From: Saprospiraceae bacterium
Lineage (GTDB): Bacteria; Bacteroidota; Bacteroidia; Chitinophagales; Saprospiraceae
Length of the DNA stretch: 5,312 bases
Assembly: GCA_947441325.1 (NCBI GenBank)
Contig: CANETR010000193.1
Span: 1-5,312, forward strand
Reading direction: 5' to 3'
Shown here: in pieces, positions 4,886 to 5,312 of the stretch
Position numbering within the stretch: the first letter of the stretch is position 1
Layout of the letters: the number at the start of each line of letters is the position of its first letter
Program-made: the position numbers and the translations under genes
The notes under the pieces: model-generated
Database searches by the model: none
What the model was told of the DNA's origin: nothing
What the model saw: the letters and a program-made list of their open reading frames with translations, nothing else

Positions 4886-4919
4886 AAACCTGAGGTCCTA
4901 ACCGTTAGACGAACGCTCC
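4848..4919 (-). tRNA. tRNA-Glu (anticodon TTC)
   Basis: A complete 72-base cloverleaf read on the minus strand. The acceptor stem is GGAGCGT / ACGCTCT with a G1-U72 wobble. The D arm is GTCT-8 bases-GGAC. The anticodon stem TCAGG / CCTGG encloses the loop TTTTCAT, whose anticodon is TTC (Glu). There is a four-base variable loop, a T arm ACGGG-TTCGATT-CCCGT, and discriminator A; CCA is not encoded. All stems pair, so the gene should be functional although a recombinase gene runs into its 3' half on the other strand. Its 3' end faces the recombinase, the usual arrangement where a tRNA gene is the integration target. Confidence 0.97.
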
Positions 4920-4944
4920 GGGACCAAATGTGTCATTCGGGACG

Positions 4945-4976
4945 CAAAAATAAGGCGTGAAGGTTTCTCGCCCAAA
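4945..4976 (-). promoter_or_regulatory. Promoter of tRNA-Glu (TTTG-N20-TATTTTTG)
   Basis: On the minus strand TTTG (4976-4973) and TATTTTTG (4952-4945) are separated by 20 bases, matching the Bacteroidota promoter consensus. Transcription would start around 4938-4941, giving a short leader of about 20 bases that RNase P would remove at 4919. Confidence 0.75.
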
Positions 4977-5025
4977 TATTTCTCATTTATATTTAAAAAA
5001 AAAGGGCAATTTCTGCTATTCGGCG

Positions 5026-5033
5026 TAAATTTG
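5026..5033 (+). promoter_or_regulatory. -7 box of the gap promoter (TAAATTTG)
   Basis: TAAATTTG matches TAnnTTTG exactly; the -33 element is poorly conserved (GCAATTT around 5006-5012). Predicted start is about 5038-5041, giving a leader of ~35 bases before the gap ATG, free of an obvious Shine-Dalgarno sequence. Confidence 0.55.
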
Positions 5034-5073
5034 CATCTTCTTTACGTTATTACACAAATAAATAAGCAATCAA

Positions 5074-5312
5074 ATGAGTACAGTTAAAGTAGCAATCAAT
5101 GGATTTGGTCGTATTGGCCGCCTAGTTTTCCGTCAGATATATAACATGGATGGTATCGAAATCGTTGCCATCAATGACCTTACAAGCCCGCAGGTACTTG
5201 CACACTTATTAAAGTATGACAGTGCACAAGGCCGTTTTGACGCTACGGTAACAGCAAGTGAAGATGCCATCACTGTAAATGGTGAGTCTGTAAAAATATA
5301 TGCACAGCGTGA
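5074..5312 (+). CDS. gap: Glyceraldehyde-3-phosphate dehydrogenase, type I, partial (5' end)
   Basis: ATG at 5074 opens a frame that runs off the right edge after 79 complete codons. The N-terminus KVAINGFGRIGRLVFR is the textbook NAD-binding Rossmann start (NGFGRIGR, residues 9-16), followed by VAINDLTSP with D35, the acidic residue that selects NAD over NADP by binding the adenosine ribose. LAHLLKYDSAQGRF (42-55) is the conserved family segment. The enzyme oxidises glyceraldehyde 3-phosphate to 1,3-bisphosphoglycerate with NAD+ and phosphate in glycolysis and works as a cytosolic tetramer. The catalytic Cys lies beyond the window. It is divergent from tRNA-Glu, sharing a 154-base intergenic region holding both promoters. 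This is core chromosomal sequence flanking the integrated DNA. Confidence 0.97.
   Translation, partial: MSTVKVAINGFGRIGRLVFRQIYNMDGIEIVAINDLTSPQVLAHLLKYDSAQGRFDATVTASEDAITVNGESVKIYAQR

Noticed and set aside
4848..4919. tRNA-Glu disrupted by the insertion
   Set aside because: All four stems pair, the anticodon loop is normal and promoter and terminator are present, so the tRNA is intact.

Overview
The window looks like a Bacteroidota chromosome, probably Flavobacteriia-like. It is AT-rich, start codons lack Shine-Dalgarno sequences, and several genes are preceded by the TTTG-N19/20-TAnnTTTG promoter typical of that phylum. It appears to be a chromosomal locus carrying a small integrative element, or the end of a larger one, next to a tRNA-Glu gene. 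No function was confirmed by database search; all calls come from reading the sequence.

Layout from left to right: (1) the 5' part of a heavy-metal-associated (HMA, CxxC) protein gene on the minus strand. It is preceded by a promoter and a 17-codon leader ORF ending two bases before its start. (2) A class I SAM-dependent methyltransferase on the minus strand. (3) A gene-free stretch of about 330 bases (942-1271) holding a striking inverted-repeat cluster. This consists of a 25-bp hairpin abutting the next gene's stop codon, plus a second smaller hairpin; together they form four GTTC/GAAC-type dyads spaced 20, 30 and 20 bp. (4) A two-gene minus-strand operon: a Cys-rich, putative zinc-binding protein, then a small membrane-anchored coiled-coil protein, overlapping by 8 bp. 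(5) A divergent gene on the plus strand with a MerR-like N-terminal region and a thrice-repeated C-terminal motif, driven by an exact-consensus promoter so close to the ATG that the mRNA may be leaderless. (6) A 64-codon ORF overlapping the start of a large serine recombinase gene. (7) The recombinase, whose last ~28 codons run antisense through the terminator and 3' half of tRNA-Glu(TTC). (8) tRNA-Glu on the minus strand with its own promoter, then the 5' end of a glyceraldehyde-3-phosphate dehydrogenase gene (gap) on the plus strand, a core housekeeping gene marking chromosome.

Reading them together: the recombinase facing into the 3' end of a tRNA gene is the usual signature of a site-specific integrative element. 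The MerR-like protein and the 64-aa ORF lie just upstream on the same strand and are candidate regulators or accessory factors of recombination. The zinc-finger and membrane coiled-coil pair are probable cargo or maintenance functions. The left boundary of the element is not settled: an 11-bp match to the tRNA at 1153-1163 is only a candidate. The most unusual points are the loss of all expected zinc-ribbon cysteines in the recombinase, the phased palindrome array, and the tRNA-derived C-terminus of the recombinase.
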